Assembly: GCF_000003605.2 (NCBI RefSeq)
Contig: NW_003132850.1
Location: 144,474-176,055 of the forward strand
Direction: 5' to 3'
Length of the DNA stretch: 31,582 nt
Source of the DNA: Saccoglossus kowalevskii
Taxonomy: Eukaryota; Hemichordata; Enteropneusta; Harrimaniidae
Shown: positions 1 to 11,091 of the stretch, piece after piece
Layout: every line of letters starts with the position of its first letter
How positions within the stretch are numbered: the first letter of the stretch is position 1
Translations under genes and position numbers: made by a program
Notes under the pieces: generated by a model
Told to the model about the DNA's origin: nothing
Database searches by the model: none
The model's input: only the letters and a program-made list of their open reading frames with translations

Positions 1-126
1 GTATCATTTGTTTTAATCGTCACAAGTTTCTCCGATTATGGTTACAAAATGGGAAAGCTATTAAATATCCAAGCTGTACCGCATCAGTTCCGAGGTTCAC
101 TCGTAAATCAATTTGTTCTTACAATA

Positions 127-360
127 TCACCAGGCTTGGTAGCAAATCCAATAGACGATGTTGAATGTGATGAAAAAAGCTGGAAAGATATATCTAGATG
201 CCTTGTCCACGTTATCTGCTGTTAACACTGGGTTTCGTTTGGGTTTGTCGATAGTGGTTGACCCGTCCAGCTCTACAGTTGGTTGATACACCTTGGGTTC
301 GTCTTTATGTCTATTTTTAAGCTCGATGAACTCGCTGTTACCATTTACTCCCATGGAAAC
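127..360 (-). CDS. Glycine-receptor-like channel subunit, last coding exon (end of cytoplasmic loop, TM4, stop)
   Basis: The exon follows acceptor AACAG (361-365 region, minus strand) and begins in phase 0 with Val-Ser-Met-Gly. It runs 77 codons to a TGA at 127-129. The first ~50 residues are polar and charged, as expected for the variable TM3-TM4 cytoplasmic loop. The end, DKASRYIFPAFFITFNIVYW then ICYQAW, is a textbook TM4 of the glycine/GABA-A/GluCl family (R-IFP-F--FN--YW), placed right at the C-terminus as is usual. No AATAAA is visible in the 126 bases downstream, so the 3' UTR probably leaves the window. The family and the stop are secure; the exact acceptor is inferred from the splice consensus. 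Confidence 0.9.
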   Translation of the reverse strand, partial: VSMGVNGNSEFIELKNRHKDEPKVYQPTVELDGSTTIDKPKRNPVLTADNVDKASRYIFPAFFITFNIVYWICYQAW

Positions 361-1557
361 CTGTTAAATAGTAAAACGTTGCTACAATTTAATATGCTAA
401 GTGACTGACGCCCCATTAAATGCCAGTCCGAGGTACTGAAAGAACGAGCTTTGCACCAGTTTTATAACTGTTTATAACGCCGTGCCGCAGTCATTGCGTC
501 GATCGAATCATTGAGAACACCTCGGCTACCATAGCACCACGCGTCATTCGGATATGTGATAGTGTAATTTATCTAGCTCACGAATCACCTCTCCAGCAAA
601 TCGCGCCCTCTAGCGGCAACGCATTTCTGTGACGTACATGGGCGAAAGGATTGCCAACCACAAAAGGGGTACATAACGTCGGGTTCTCGCAGAAGTTAAT
701 AACGCCACTTAAAGTGTTGTTAAGACAGTTGCTGTCCGCCGTAAATAAAAATTGGAGTGACCTACCAAATTCTAACTGACGAACGACTACAGGGTCAAAT
801 CCAATTTCGATCTGAACGACGTTTTCTTCAACCCGCGCAAAAGCATTTTGTCACTAGAGGGCGCGACTACTAAAATCTAACGCTTCTCAGTCAAGAACGT
901 AAAATCTGTAAAGCGGGTTGTTTCAGACATAGAGGCAATAAGTGAAGTACGCACAATTTTCAATAAATTAAAATGGGTAATTGTCTAGTTTTACAAATAA
1001 ACAGCACCAATGTTGAAATTTCCAAAAATGGAGCCACTCGAACGACAGTATTGGTAATATTTGAAAAGATACCCCCAGCTGACTTATAGCTATGAATGTA
1101 TCAGTCCATATTCCAGCCAGCCTGCTTATTCTGGTATAATATTGAATGAATATTGTTCGAAATTAAAGCAAACCATTTCTTTGCGAAAATGTTGTTTTCT
1201 AAATAGAGAGGATTACATTCGTGACCACACACATTGACACAAATTATAACAAAACCTGTGTAGAAATTCTATCAATCCTTCAAATCACATGTTTTACACT
1301 TGTAACGAAATTTTATATTATTTTGCGTCAGTTTATCATTTAATGCACACTACCAACAAAGTTAAAGCCGAGGGGTCGTCACCCGCGCACGCGCGGGAAT
1401 TGAGTCCCAAGCGACGATAACAAGGAACTATAAAAACGCAAAGGCTCATGGGTAGACGTTTGTTTGTAAACAACGACACGCTATGGCCGTTTGCCACATG
1501 CGCAGGTGACGACACCCCAGCTTTAATCATCATCCCATTATGATCTCGTTGAATTAC
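361..1557 (-). other. Intron between the TM3 and TM4 exons
   Basis: This interval lies between the preferred donor GAG|GTAATT and the acceptor AACAG of the final exon. It contains an inverted-repeat pair at 601-866 carrying two CTCF-like cores. The reading frame of the TM3 exon stays open past the preferred donor to a TGA at about 1336. A second in-phase donor (GGG|GTGTCG, exon end 1516) therefore cannot be excluded. I see no other gene here. Confidence 0.7.
601..866. repeat. Inverted-repeat pair, possible small MITE
   Basis: Positions 601-619 (TCGCGCCCTCTAGCGGCAA) and 848-866 (TTGTCACTAGAGGGCGCGA) are inverted copies that match at 17 of 19 positions. They bound a 266-base segment inside an intron. 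The same 20-base string as the right arm recurs in inverse orientation at 30841. I see no clear target-site duplication, so calling this a transposon rather than two binding sites is an inference. Confidence 0.45.
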
Positions 1558-1731
1558 CTCTTCCCTTGATTGCTGGTGTTGTTTTGCTGCATATAATTTA
1601 TCTAATTCTTCCAAATCCTTTTTCTTCTTCTTGACTTTCTTCTCATACACACTAATATAATTGACTCCGGCAAACTCCACCAAGGCGGCAAAAACAAAGA
1701 CTAGACATACTGCCATCCAAATGTCAATTGC
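1558..1731 (-). CDS. Glycine-receptor-like channel subunit, TM3 exon
   Basis: The exon follows a strong acceptor (pyrimidine-rich tract then TTGCAG, 1732-1737 region) and starts in phase 0 with AIDIWMAVCLVFVFAALVEF, which is TM3. This is nearly the vertebrate glycine-receptor TM3. After TM3 comes a very basic stretch, YEKKVKKKKKD, then a Glu/Gln/Lys-rich run. Basic residues at this place in glycine receptors act in trafficking and cytosolic contacts, so the same role is plausible here. The preferred donor is GAG|GTAATT (58 codons, phase 0). An alternative in-phase donor at 1516 would add 14 residues. Reading on without splicing would give a truncated protein ending near 1336 that lacks TM4. 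Confidence 0.88.
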
Positions 1732-2033
1732 CTGCAAGTTGAAAAAAATATATATTTCGCGGACTGGCAAGGTCTTGGGAATTGCGCCCTCGAACGACGG
1801 TTATAAAGCCACTCGATAGACTTTCTCGGGTTAATATTAGTAAATGTTTGCGTCTGATTTATAGAAGTGATATGTGCTTGATGCGTGCGTTCAAATATAA
1901 GAGCACGAAGATATTTATCTGCAACATTAACTACTTCTTTTACTGTATTATTTTTGTATGATATGTTATGTACATGAAAATCCCTTCACTTGGTGTGACG
2001 TGCTTCTGAGTTAAAATTAACTTTTCTAGTTAC

Positions 2034-2263
2034 CTTAGGGTATGACACTTTGGGTAACTGCGAACGAATACCCGAATCCAGCGTCGTTAGGGTCAATATC
2101 GTTGTTACACCAAGAGCGACTCTTGCGGGCGCTGCTTCATAGCTGATCCAAAACGAAACCCACGACAACACCACCAATATAATACTGGGTAAGTAGGCTT
2201 GTAATATGTAGTATCCGACTTCGCGATGTAGTGTGAACGTAGCTTCTATGCACGTAAAACTGC
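2034..2263 (-). CDS. Glycine-receptor-like channel subunit, loop C/TM1/TM2 pore exon
   Basis: The acceptor TTCAG precedes a phase-1 start. The split Gly codon gives TTG|SFTCIE, the loop C segment with the second binding-site cysteine and the Thr/Phe pair that contacts glycine in vertebrate receptors. TM1 follows ([20 protein letters not shown]). TM2 begins with [18 protein letters not shown]. The Pro-Ala-Arg at the cytoplasmic mouth is the known anion-selectivity signature, and the 6' Thr and 9' Leu are conserved. Arg at 19' and the SLPKVSY-like TM2-TM3 linker (here QLPKVSYPK) are glycine-receptor features. Positions 14'-15' read Leu-Asp, whereas vertebrate alpha subunits have Gln-Ser as I recall. 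The donor is AAG|GTAACT, phase 0. The exon is 230 bases. Confidence 0.95.
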
Positions 2264-2976
2264 CTGAACGAGAAACAGATACAAACAATGTTAAGTGTTG
2301 AATAGCTACGTATTTCGGTGTGCGGCAAGTAGTCTAATAGTGAATATTCGTTATATATAGAAATGACTGACATCTGTAGCCTACTCAATAATGTCGCAAT
2401 TTGTGGCTGTGATGTAATTATTCGAATAATTCAAAACTAATTAAAATGTCAACGTTATCATTAGTAAAGTGATGTACTACCATTATGGCGTCTGGAAGTC
2501 TAGATGCATTTGGTTTCACCATTAGATGGCAAGCGTTGATTGAGTCTTGTCTGTCTTCCAATAAATTGACATCAATTACCTCAAACTCCTTCACTCAAGG
2601 ATTCAATTAAAATGTAATTCATGCAAATATGAGCGTCGTATTTCATATTAGGTTTTGAAATAATTATATGTAATCACAATACTCCGTGAATAATGAGATT
2701 TTTTTATTATACAACCTCAACTGTTGCCGTTTATGTTTTGTGAAATTGATTTTTAATGTATTTATTATTCTTGTCGTTTTATTTGATAAATTGCTTTGTT
2801 TTTACACATCCTACCTTTGTAATTAATTTCGCTCAAAAAGGATAATTGCAAGTAAAAATAGAATACAAATTGTGTGAGCAGCTTTAGCCTATCTTGTTTC
2901 GTTGTGTACAGTCACTCTGTGTGTATATTTACTAAATCACCTGCTGTGTACATTATACATATCTTTAGTCACTCAC
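2264..2976 (-). other. Intron between the loop B/C exon and the pore exon
   Basis: This is 713 bases of AT-rich sequence between donor GTGAGT (2971-2976) and acceptor TTCAG. I see no repeat or gene in it. Confidence 0.85.
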
Positions 2977-3111
2977 CTGTTGTGTACGACTTTGTACAAT
3001 TAAATGTAACAATGTCACTTATACGAAACTGTGGTAACTTCAGTTCGTTGTCTGTCTGTATGGGTTTGTCGGCATGCCAGTCGAAGATCAAATCTTTCGT
3101 CGTATAACCAT
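2977..3111 (-). CDS. Glycine-receptor-like channel subunit, loop B to loop C exon
   Basis: Acceptor CACTCACAG opens the exon in phase 1, and donor G|GTGAGTG closes it in phase 1. The 135 bases read YGYTTKDLIFDWHADKPIQT, then a segment containing ELKLPQF and ending FNCTKSYTTG. With the previous exon this forms MESYGYT (loop B; vertebrate glycine receptors have SFGYT). The invariant Trp and the LPQF strand are present. The Cys of NCTKSYTTG pairs with the Cys of SFTC in the next exon, giving the second disulfide typical of glycine receptors and GluCl but not of GABA-A subunits. NCT is also a possible N-glycosylation sequon. The exon was found by splice phase and similarity; its length is close to the homologous vertebrate exon of about 138 bases. 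Confidence 0.94.
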
Positions 3112-4742
3112 CTGTGAGTGACATACGAAAGTGTTACGAACAGATGTAAAAGACGAAGTAATTTGAAACACAATTTCTACAAATATACAGACGAGTAACT
3201 GATATTAAATTTAATCGATTAGAGGATTTCATATAATGTTTCGAATTTTACGTCCATTCACTGCTATAATGATGAAGTCTGAGACAGTGATGGGAGTAAT
3301 TAAACTTTCTGTTAATAATCATCGGCAAAATACGTATTCATTTCACTTTGTAATTAATTTCTACTGGAAGCAGTATGAACTTTTCCTACTAAATATTTAC
3401 AATGTGTTTATGAGCATAACTTTTTCTTATATACATTTACAAATAACACAATGCATTGTGGGAGTTAGTACGCGACTAGCCCCCCGCACATATATACTAA
3501 ATCTGAGCCTGCTTCACAGCGTTCAAGAGGCCATTGTTTACGCGGCGTATACATATAAAATGCCAGGATTAAAAACAAAAACTTTTTTTATTCGGAAAAA
3601 GGTTTACAATATTAATTTAATATTTATTGATACATGACAGCACGCCCATTAATAATAATTTCACGGAAATATGGTTGCAAACTTGATAGAACCGGAACAG
3701 AACAGAACAACTTGAAGTTGGAGACCTAGCTCCTCGTCCGTCAACTTAATGAATATATTTTTATGTACCAATCAAATTGAATAGATGCTATTGACCCATA
3801 TTAATAATAAATGGCGTTTTCCGAATTTCAATGAATTCTCAAAAATAGTTTGGACGCTGTTTTTAGCAAGTGTTAGCTATGTTGTCTCTTTACTGTCATG
3901 CATCAATGGAACGTGTAGGAATGCTGCGTTAAATGTGATTTATTGAAACAAACTTCCTAAATTTTTGATTCACAAAGCAATATAAAACGAGCTCTATATA
4001 TTTATAATGATTTAACTGACTGAGCTATTTCCATGTATTTACGATTGATACTAGTAACAGTAGTTATAGTTATGTGATCATTGCCCTATTTGATTTGAAA
4101 GGTCACACATTTTATAAACGTAATATAGTTACAAGGTCCTGATCTCGCGACAGTTCCTAGCATAACCCGCATGGTCGGCATAATGGTTTTAAATTGTCGC
4201 CAGTTGTGATGAAGCTAAGAAATGACATAGTTACGACATGCGACAGGGTATCATTGTACGTCCACCACACTGTAGACGCTGTACCATTTGTTCGTAGCGT
4301 AATGCAGTAAATATTTTTGATGAGATTATAACGTAACAGAAAAAAATATTAAATGCAATAAAAGAAATAGAATAGGAGCCAAACATATTAATACATACAT
4401 AACGCATCTTCAAAACAGAGTCCGATCGGCTTGGTTGGTTGAATGTTGTATTGTAGTAGCAAATCAGAGGATACATTCGACCAATTTCCTTCTAACTCAT
4501 TTTACATTGCCGTTTATAACTACCTAGCATGATTACATACACCAAATATCACCATTTTCAACCAATACTTATCAGGGAATACACGTGCACCCTGGCCATA
4601 CACAATCAGATTATTGTCTCGATTATTCTAGTAACTAAACACAAGCGAATATGACGCACACACAGCTTAGCAATCTTTAAATATGAGATCGATGACGTTG
4701 TCACGTAACATTTATAAACTTAGCGTAACAAGTACAGCGATA
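3112..4742 (-). other. Intron sequence downstream of the LINE insertion
   Basis: This is the rest of the intron that also holds the LINE. It is AT-rich. Open frames at 3236-3637 (+) and 4231-4476 (-) have no recognisable similarity, and splice phases do not support an exon. I see no further structured repeat. Confidence 0.7.
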
Positions 4743-4758
4743 TTAACTTGGTTACTTA
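4743..4758. repeat. Target-site duplication, 3' copy of the LINE
   Basis: TTAACTTGGTTACTTA here matches 6079-6094 (TTAACTTAGTTACTTA) at 15 of 16 positions and directly abuts the A/T-rich 3' tail of the minus-strand LINE. The single mismatch suggests a moderately old insertion. Confidence 0.85.
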
Positions 4759-4787
4759 TAATAAAAATAATAATTTTATTAATTGTA

Positions 4788-4807
4788 TAATGGCCTCCGG
4801 CCCATTA
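4788..4807 (-). repeat. GC-rich hairpin near the LINE 3' end
   Basis: TAATGGCCTCCGGCCCATTA is a near-perfect palindrome in otherwise AT-rich sequence, about 30 bases from the LINE terminus. A 3'-terminal stem-loop is where many LINEs are recognised by their own reverse transcriptase, so that role is plausible but inferred. Confidence 0.6.
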
Positions 4808-4961
4808 CAATCATACAAATTAATTATTGACAAGAAATAAATTTACATTACAAAATATGTATGAAAATATAGATAAAGAGGGTGTCAATAGATAATATAA
4901 GCACTATATAATAATGTGATGGGGATATTTATATATATATACATACAAGCTTATTAGCTTA

Positions 4962-6078
4962 TTAGGTTATTCTCATTTGAACTTTGATTAAAAAACACTT
5001 ATAAATAAATAGAGCTAACGAGTTAATGATTTGGCTTTTAGAGGAACTTAATAGTTGTACTAGAGTATTCAAATTCAGGGGTTGTGTCTCATTTGGGAGA
5101 TACTTTTTTCTGATTGTGTCCCATTCAGTGCATTTTAGTAAAAAATGATATTCATCATCAATTTCTTGCAGGCACAAATGACAAATACGGCTCTCCCTAG
5201 GGATATTATTATGTCTGCCTCTTTCTATTTCTAAGGGATGGCACGCACATCTTAATCTTGCTATTGCTCTGCGCAATTTTAATTGTGGCAATGACACATA
5301 GTTTTCAATCCCATAATTTGTTTTGTATTGCCTATAATACTGCGGTGTTTTTTTTTTCGCCAGAACAAACGTCTATATACCAATCTGTAATTCCAGTATC
5401 TTTGACCCGTTCACAAAATTTGTACAAGAACATATCAGAGTCCCCCACCCCTTGATTAAACCAGACATAACCAAATCCATATTTAAATAGCAATTCTTTA
5501 ATTTCTGTGGCCCCATGACCTTGGTCGTTTTTCGTCCAGTGCAAGTAGCATCCGGTAAGCTACTTGGAGTAATCTGTTTTCATCCATGCTAGTAATTTTT
5601 AACCAATATTTCACACATCTTTTAACATGGTAACAAAATAAGGGTAGCCTCCCACAATCCCCTAATACTATACAAGTTGGAGCATTTTTACCTACACCGA
5701 GGTATTGCCTACAATAAGATGTATGTACACTTTCTAAATGTTGACATTGATCATATCCCCAAATTTCAGACCCATATGTAAATACAGGTTGAATTAAGGT
5801 GTCAGAAATCTTAAAATACAAGTCTGCTTTAAAAAAATTGCATATTTCCTAAGTATCTTTTGATTGCAATCAATTTCTTTTTGCCTTTTATAGCTAAATT
5901 TTCTGTGGTAATATTAAAAGAGCATTTACATAACATTACCAATCCCAAGTATTCATATGAACTAACAGTACTAAGTTGCTTGTTCACGAAGTACCACTTT
6001 TCATATTTACTGAGATATCCCCCATTTCTGTATACTACAATTTTAGTTTTAATTAAGTTGATTTTTAAAGTTTTTAAG
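4962..6078 (-). pseudogene. Broken LINE reverse-transcriptase coding region
   Basis: Coding similarity runs through at least three frames. One frame runs from about 6078 to a TAA near 5833 (KTKIVVYRNGGYLSKYEKWY and on to the YLG motif). The second runs from about 5821 to 5498 (the FTYGSEIWG region). The third group covers about 5544-5332 and then 5330-4962, ending with the CHLC knuckle and a TGA at 4962. Each break is a frameshift or stop, so no functional protein can be made. Only the C-terminal third of a typical LINE polyprotein is represented. Confidence 0.88.
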
Positions 6079-6094
6079 TTAACTTAGTTACTTA
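6079..6094. repeat. Target-site duplication, 5' copy, overlapping a splice donor
   Basis: This copy of the 16-base LINE target-site duplication reads, on the minus strand, as intron positions +2 to +17 of the donor GTAAGTAACTAAG that ends the 83-base exon (6096-6178). The LINE begins immediately after it. Confidence 0.85.
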
Positions 6095-6095
6095 C

Positions 6096-6178
6096 AGCTT
6101 TCCATTGTAATTTTGCAGACTTGTGTATCCATTGGAAACCGCTCAAGTGACATATAACATGCCAATTTTAAACTATAC
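6096..6178 (-). CDS. Glycine-receptor-like channel subunit, Cys-loop exon (83 bases)
   Basis: Acceptor TTTGCAG starts the exon in phase 2 (completing an Arg codon) and donor AGCT|GTAAGT ends it in phase 1. It encodes YSLKLACYMSLERFPMDTQV then CKITMES. This is the signature Cys-loop: two cysteines with exactly 13 residues between them and the canonical FPMD. Most vertebrate glycine receptors have CPMDL where this has CYMSL. The Tyr after the first Cys resembles some invertebrate chloride channels. The 83-base length equals, from memory, the homologous exon in vertebrate GLRA/GABRA genes. A LINE lies 17 bases downstream of the donor. Confidence 0.94.
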
Positions 6179-6325
6179 CTGCAAAGATAATATAGATATT
6201 GTCATGGCAACTCAAAATATAATGTATTATAATTTATATATCTGAAACCGAAAACAAGAGAATTCATCTGTCCGTAAAACGCAATACAAACATTGCGTCT
6301 TTAACATTAGTATAAGCAATAATAC

Positions 6326-6537
6326 CGTGTACTGCATAAAATGAATCCATCCTGGTATATCCGGGCTATCTGATTCTCTACAGTGACCGTGTGGAGATGT
6401 CCGCTCTTCTCGTTGGTAAAGAACGCATCAGGGGTCCACAATCGTGTTATGTCGTGCAGGAAGATTGGATCGCTGTCATTATGAGATAGCCGTGGGTCCG
6501 TCCATCGCTGCCGCATGAATATCGATACACCATAATC
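6326..6537 (-). CDS. Glycine-receptor-like channel subunit, loop D/A exon
   Basis: Acceptor CTTTGTAG precedes DYGVSIFMRQRWTDPRLSHN. The exon continues through LWTPDAFFTNEKSGHLHTVT and ends at ACA CG|GTATTA in phase 2. FMRQRW carries the Phe and Arg of loop D that line the agonist site in glycine receptors. W-PD-FF-NEK is the loop A strand found in all glycine-receptor and GluCl subunits. NDS at residue 20 is a potential N-glycosylation sequon. The 212 bases compare with about 224 in the vertebrate exon; the shortfall falls in the variable loop after DPRL. Confidence 0.94.
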
Positions 6538-9016
<2,479 letters not shown>

Positions 9017-9084
9017 CATGGTAGTCTCTGTAATGGAATCAAAACTGTTTATAAAAAAGTCACAAAGAACGTAAACCGGGGGAC
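9017..9084 (-). CDS. Glycine-receptor-like channel subunit, 68-base N-terminal-domain exon
   Basis: Acceptor ATCTTGCAG and donor ATG|GTATGT bound a 68-base exon that starts in phase 1 and ends in phase 0. It encodes (G)PPVYVLCDFFINSFDSITE followed by TTM. This matches the G-PPV-V-V-----SF-SI-E--M strand conserved at this place in glycine and GABA-A receptors. The 68-base length and both phases equal the homologous vertebrate exon as I recall it. It was found by similarity, since the exon is too short to stand out as an open frame. Confidence 0.94.
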
Positions 9085-10987
9085 CTGCAAGATAAAATAA
9101 TTTAATATATCACATATACATGTGGGTAAATAATGTAACTTGATGAACAAGATAACAATGTTAAAAGCATTGGTGGACAATTGATTATGATTACGTCACA
9201 TGCCTCCTCTTTCCCGAGTATTTTTTTTGAGCTTATTTTCTAGCCAACATTAAAACCTTTTCTCAGTTACCATAGGCTAATGTAATTAAAACCAAACATA
9301 TCGCTATTGACAACCTAGTTTTCGGCTATGGTCTCTTATGTCGTTGTCATAACGACACCGTTGTCTGTATGCATCGAACTACTCTGATCAACATCTCTCT
9401 TCAACCAGGTATTGTGCCTATCTGTATCTGTAGTAACTGTGAACTAGTTAAATAAACATTCACACCTAATTAAGTAACCTACCGGGTTACAAAGCACCAT
9501 TGTTCGATACGAGTTGCAACACCCTAGATATATGTTACAACTCTCTGAGATGTTATGTGGTTTCTGCGTTCATGGTAATGCATTTTTGTACGCTATCACA
9601 TTACAAAAACGATATCAAGTCGCCTAAATTCCTATCATGTTGATATACGTGGCAGATGTTACAGGCAATCTATTGGATCTATATATTTATAAAAAAAACT
9701 ATTGTTCGTTATTGAAAAGCAGTGATGTTAAAGAATTGGTGGGTCATTATTTAATTATGTAACATCTGTCGTCTTCGCCCTAACATTTCCTTCTAGTATT
9801 TTCTTTTCAATATTTTGTTCTTCCAATTATACTGCTGTATACATTTAAACCTACTCTCAGAAAAAAATAATCATATTCTATATTATAATTTGCCAATCTA
9901 TTTTGTGGTTATGATGTCATTGTCGGCATGGCAACAATCACATCACTTCAACTTATCAACCGTGTGGTGCGCAAAATTCGTTGATTATGTAAAATTATTC
10001 TTTACACACACTGTTTCGAGTTTCTAACTTGTGTTTAGCGATTCTAGCTACAACTTTAAAAAATCGGTTACATATCAGATTTTCAGAATCCCCTGTGATT
10101 TCTATTTGCACAGTGTAACATAATGATTTCAATTCGACTTATACGTCATTATAATTCACATCACGTTAGCAACATCGATTCCAAGATGTCCTTATTAAAT
10201 TTTAGCCGGCACTAAATGTAATCGTTCTAGTCTGGGTGATCCGTTTCTATTGTTGTATCATGCGTTCCATACATACAAATATACAATGACGTAACATTCG
10301 ATAACAATCACCCGTGTTTGAATCAACAAATCAATTAAGGTAACATGTATTTTCATTTGGTCCATCAAACAGATTTCTACATTACATGCCAAATGGTCTT
10401 GAAAAATGTTAATAATTTTTTTGAAGTTACTTAATATGTATCTATAGTTACAGAGTGACGTATTGTTTTTTACGCGAAGCAGTCGAAGCTGTAAACTTCA
10501 GAATAAGAATAATTTCTGGGCTAATCTGCACTGGCTCGGAAGGTTGTAAATGATTAGCTAGTTTGAATTTGCATAACAATACTGACAATGAACGTGCATT
10601 CAACGCCACAAGTTTTTTTGTTTTTTTAGCCAATCAGAATTCATCTTCCGAGCCAGTGCAGATCAGCCGTAATTTCTCTTTTCATCAAATTCAGTTACTT
10701 GACATCCGGGTCGGCAGTCATATTTAATTAAAATAAAATCATATCCAACAATTCTTTACAATCCATAATCCATAACACAACATATTTAAACAAACATACC
10801 AATGGAACACGTGGGACTTCAAAGCACACATGAAAACTAATATTTCGAAAAGAAGTCAGGCACCCAACACATATTCTATATAAACTAATTCCAAGAAAAA
10901 AATATATACCACTTAGAAGTAGAAGATTACGATTCCGTGATAGGTTGATTATACTGTGACACAATTATCTAAATATTAGAAACTAAC
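9085..10987 (-). other. Intron between the first recognised exon and the 68-base exon
   Basis: This 1.9-kb intron carries an inverted repeat at 10505-10680. It also carries two weakly similar direct segments (about 9160-9290 and 9722-9860, both with GTTAAA...ATTGGTGG then ACCT...CTCAG) that may be an old tandem duplication. I see no gene. Confidence 0.6.
10505..10680. repeat. Inverted repeat, MITE-like or stem-loop
   Basis: Arms at 10505-10542 and 10645-10680 are inverted copies. A perfect core, ATCTGCACTGGCTCGGAAG, is followed outward by more diverged sequence. The spacer is about 100 bases and AT-rich. I found no convincing flanking duplication. It could be the ends of a short non-autonomous DNA transposon or a foldback element. 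Confidence 0.7.
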
Positions 10988-11091
10988 CTTTTGACTTCGG
11001 TCTAAACCGTTTATCATATCTATCTGGGTCCAAGAGATAGTTTAACAACTGTGAAGTTTTTTCATCTTCAGTCATATTCACCGTTGGTTCC
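10988..11091 (-). CDS. Glycine-receptor-like channel subunit, first recognised exon (extracellular N-terminal region)
   Basis: Acceptor TTTTACAG opens the exon with one base that completes a codon, and donor AAAG|GTTAGT closes it in phase 1. It encodes EPTVNMTEDEKTSQLLNYLL, then DPDRYDKRFRPKSKG. The Y-D-R-RP motif is the conserved N-terminal element of glycine and GABA-A receptors (vertebrate YD-R-RPNF-G). NMT is a potential N-glycosylation site. The exon has no start codon and needs an upstream exon ending in phase 2 that supplies the Met and signal peptide. That exon was not found between 11092 and the window end. Confidence 0.92.

Larger units (their letters stand above)
4759..6078 (-). 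mobile_element. 5'-truncated non-LTR retrotransposon (LINE), 3' part only
   Basis: About 1.32 kb between two 16-base direct repeats encodes, on the minus strand and in pieces, the end of a LINE reverse transcriptase and the region after it. The coding order is NLIKTKIVV-type RT motif, then a segment with YLGL, then FTYGSEIWGYD, and finally a Cys/His knuckle ICHLC...EYHFLLKC near the C-terminus. The 3' end has a GC-rich hairpin (4788-4807) and an A/T-rich tail rather than pure poly-A. The 5' part (endonuclease and most of the RT) is missing, as expected for truncated target-primed insertion. The family (CR1/jockey-like or other) cannot be fixed by eye. Confidence 0.9.

Noticed and set aside
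2874-3107. 77-residue plus-strand open frame
   Set aside because: It is the antisense shadow of the receptor exon at 2977-3111, which has family motifs and matching splice sites.
4201-4320. Minus-strand frame with TVWWTYND, considered as the loop B exon
   Set aside because: No donor of the required phase follows, and the true exon with YGYTTKD and LPQF was then found at 2977-3111.
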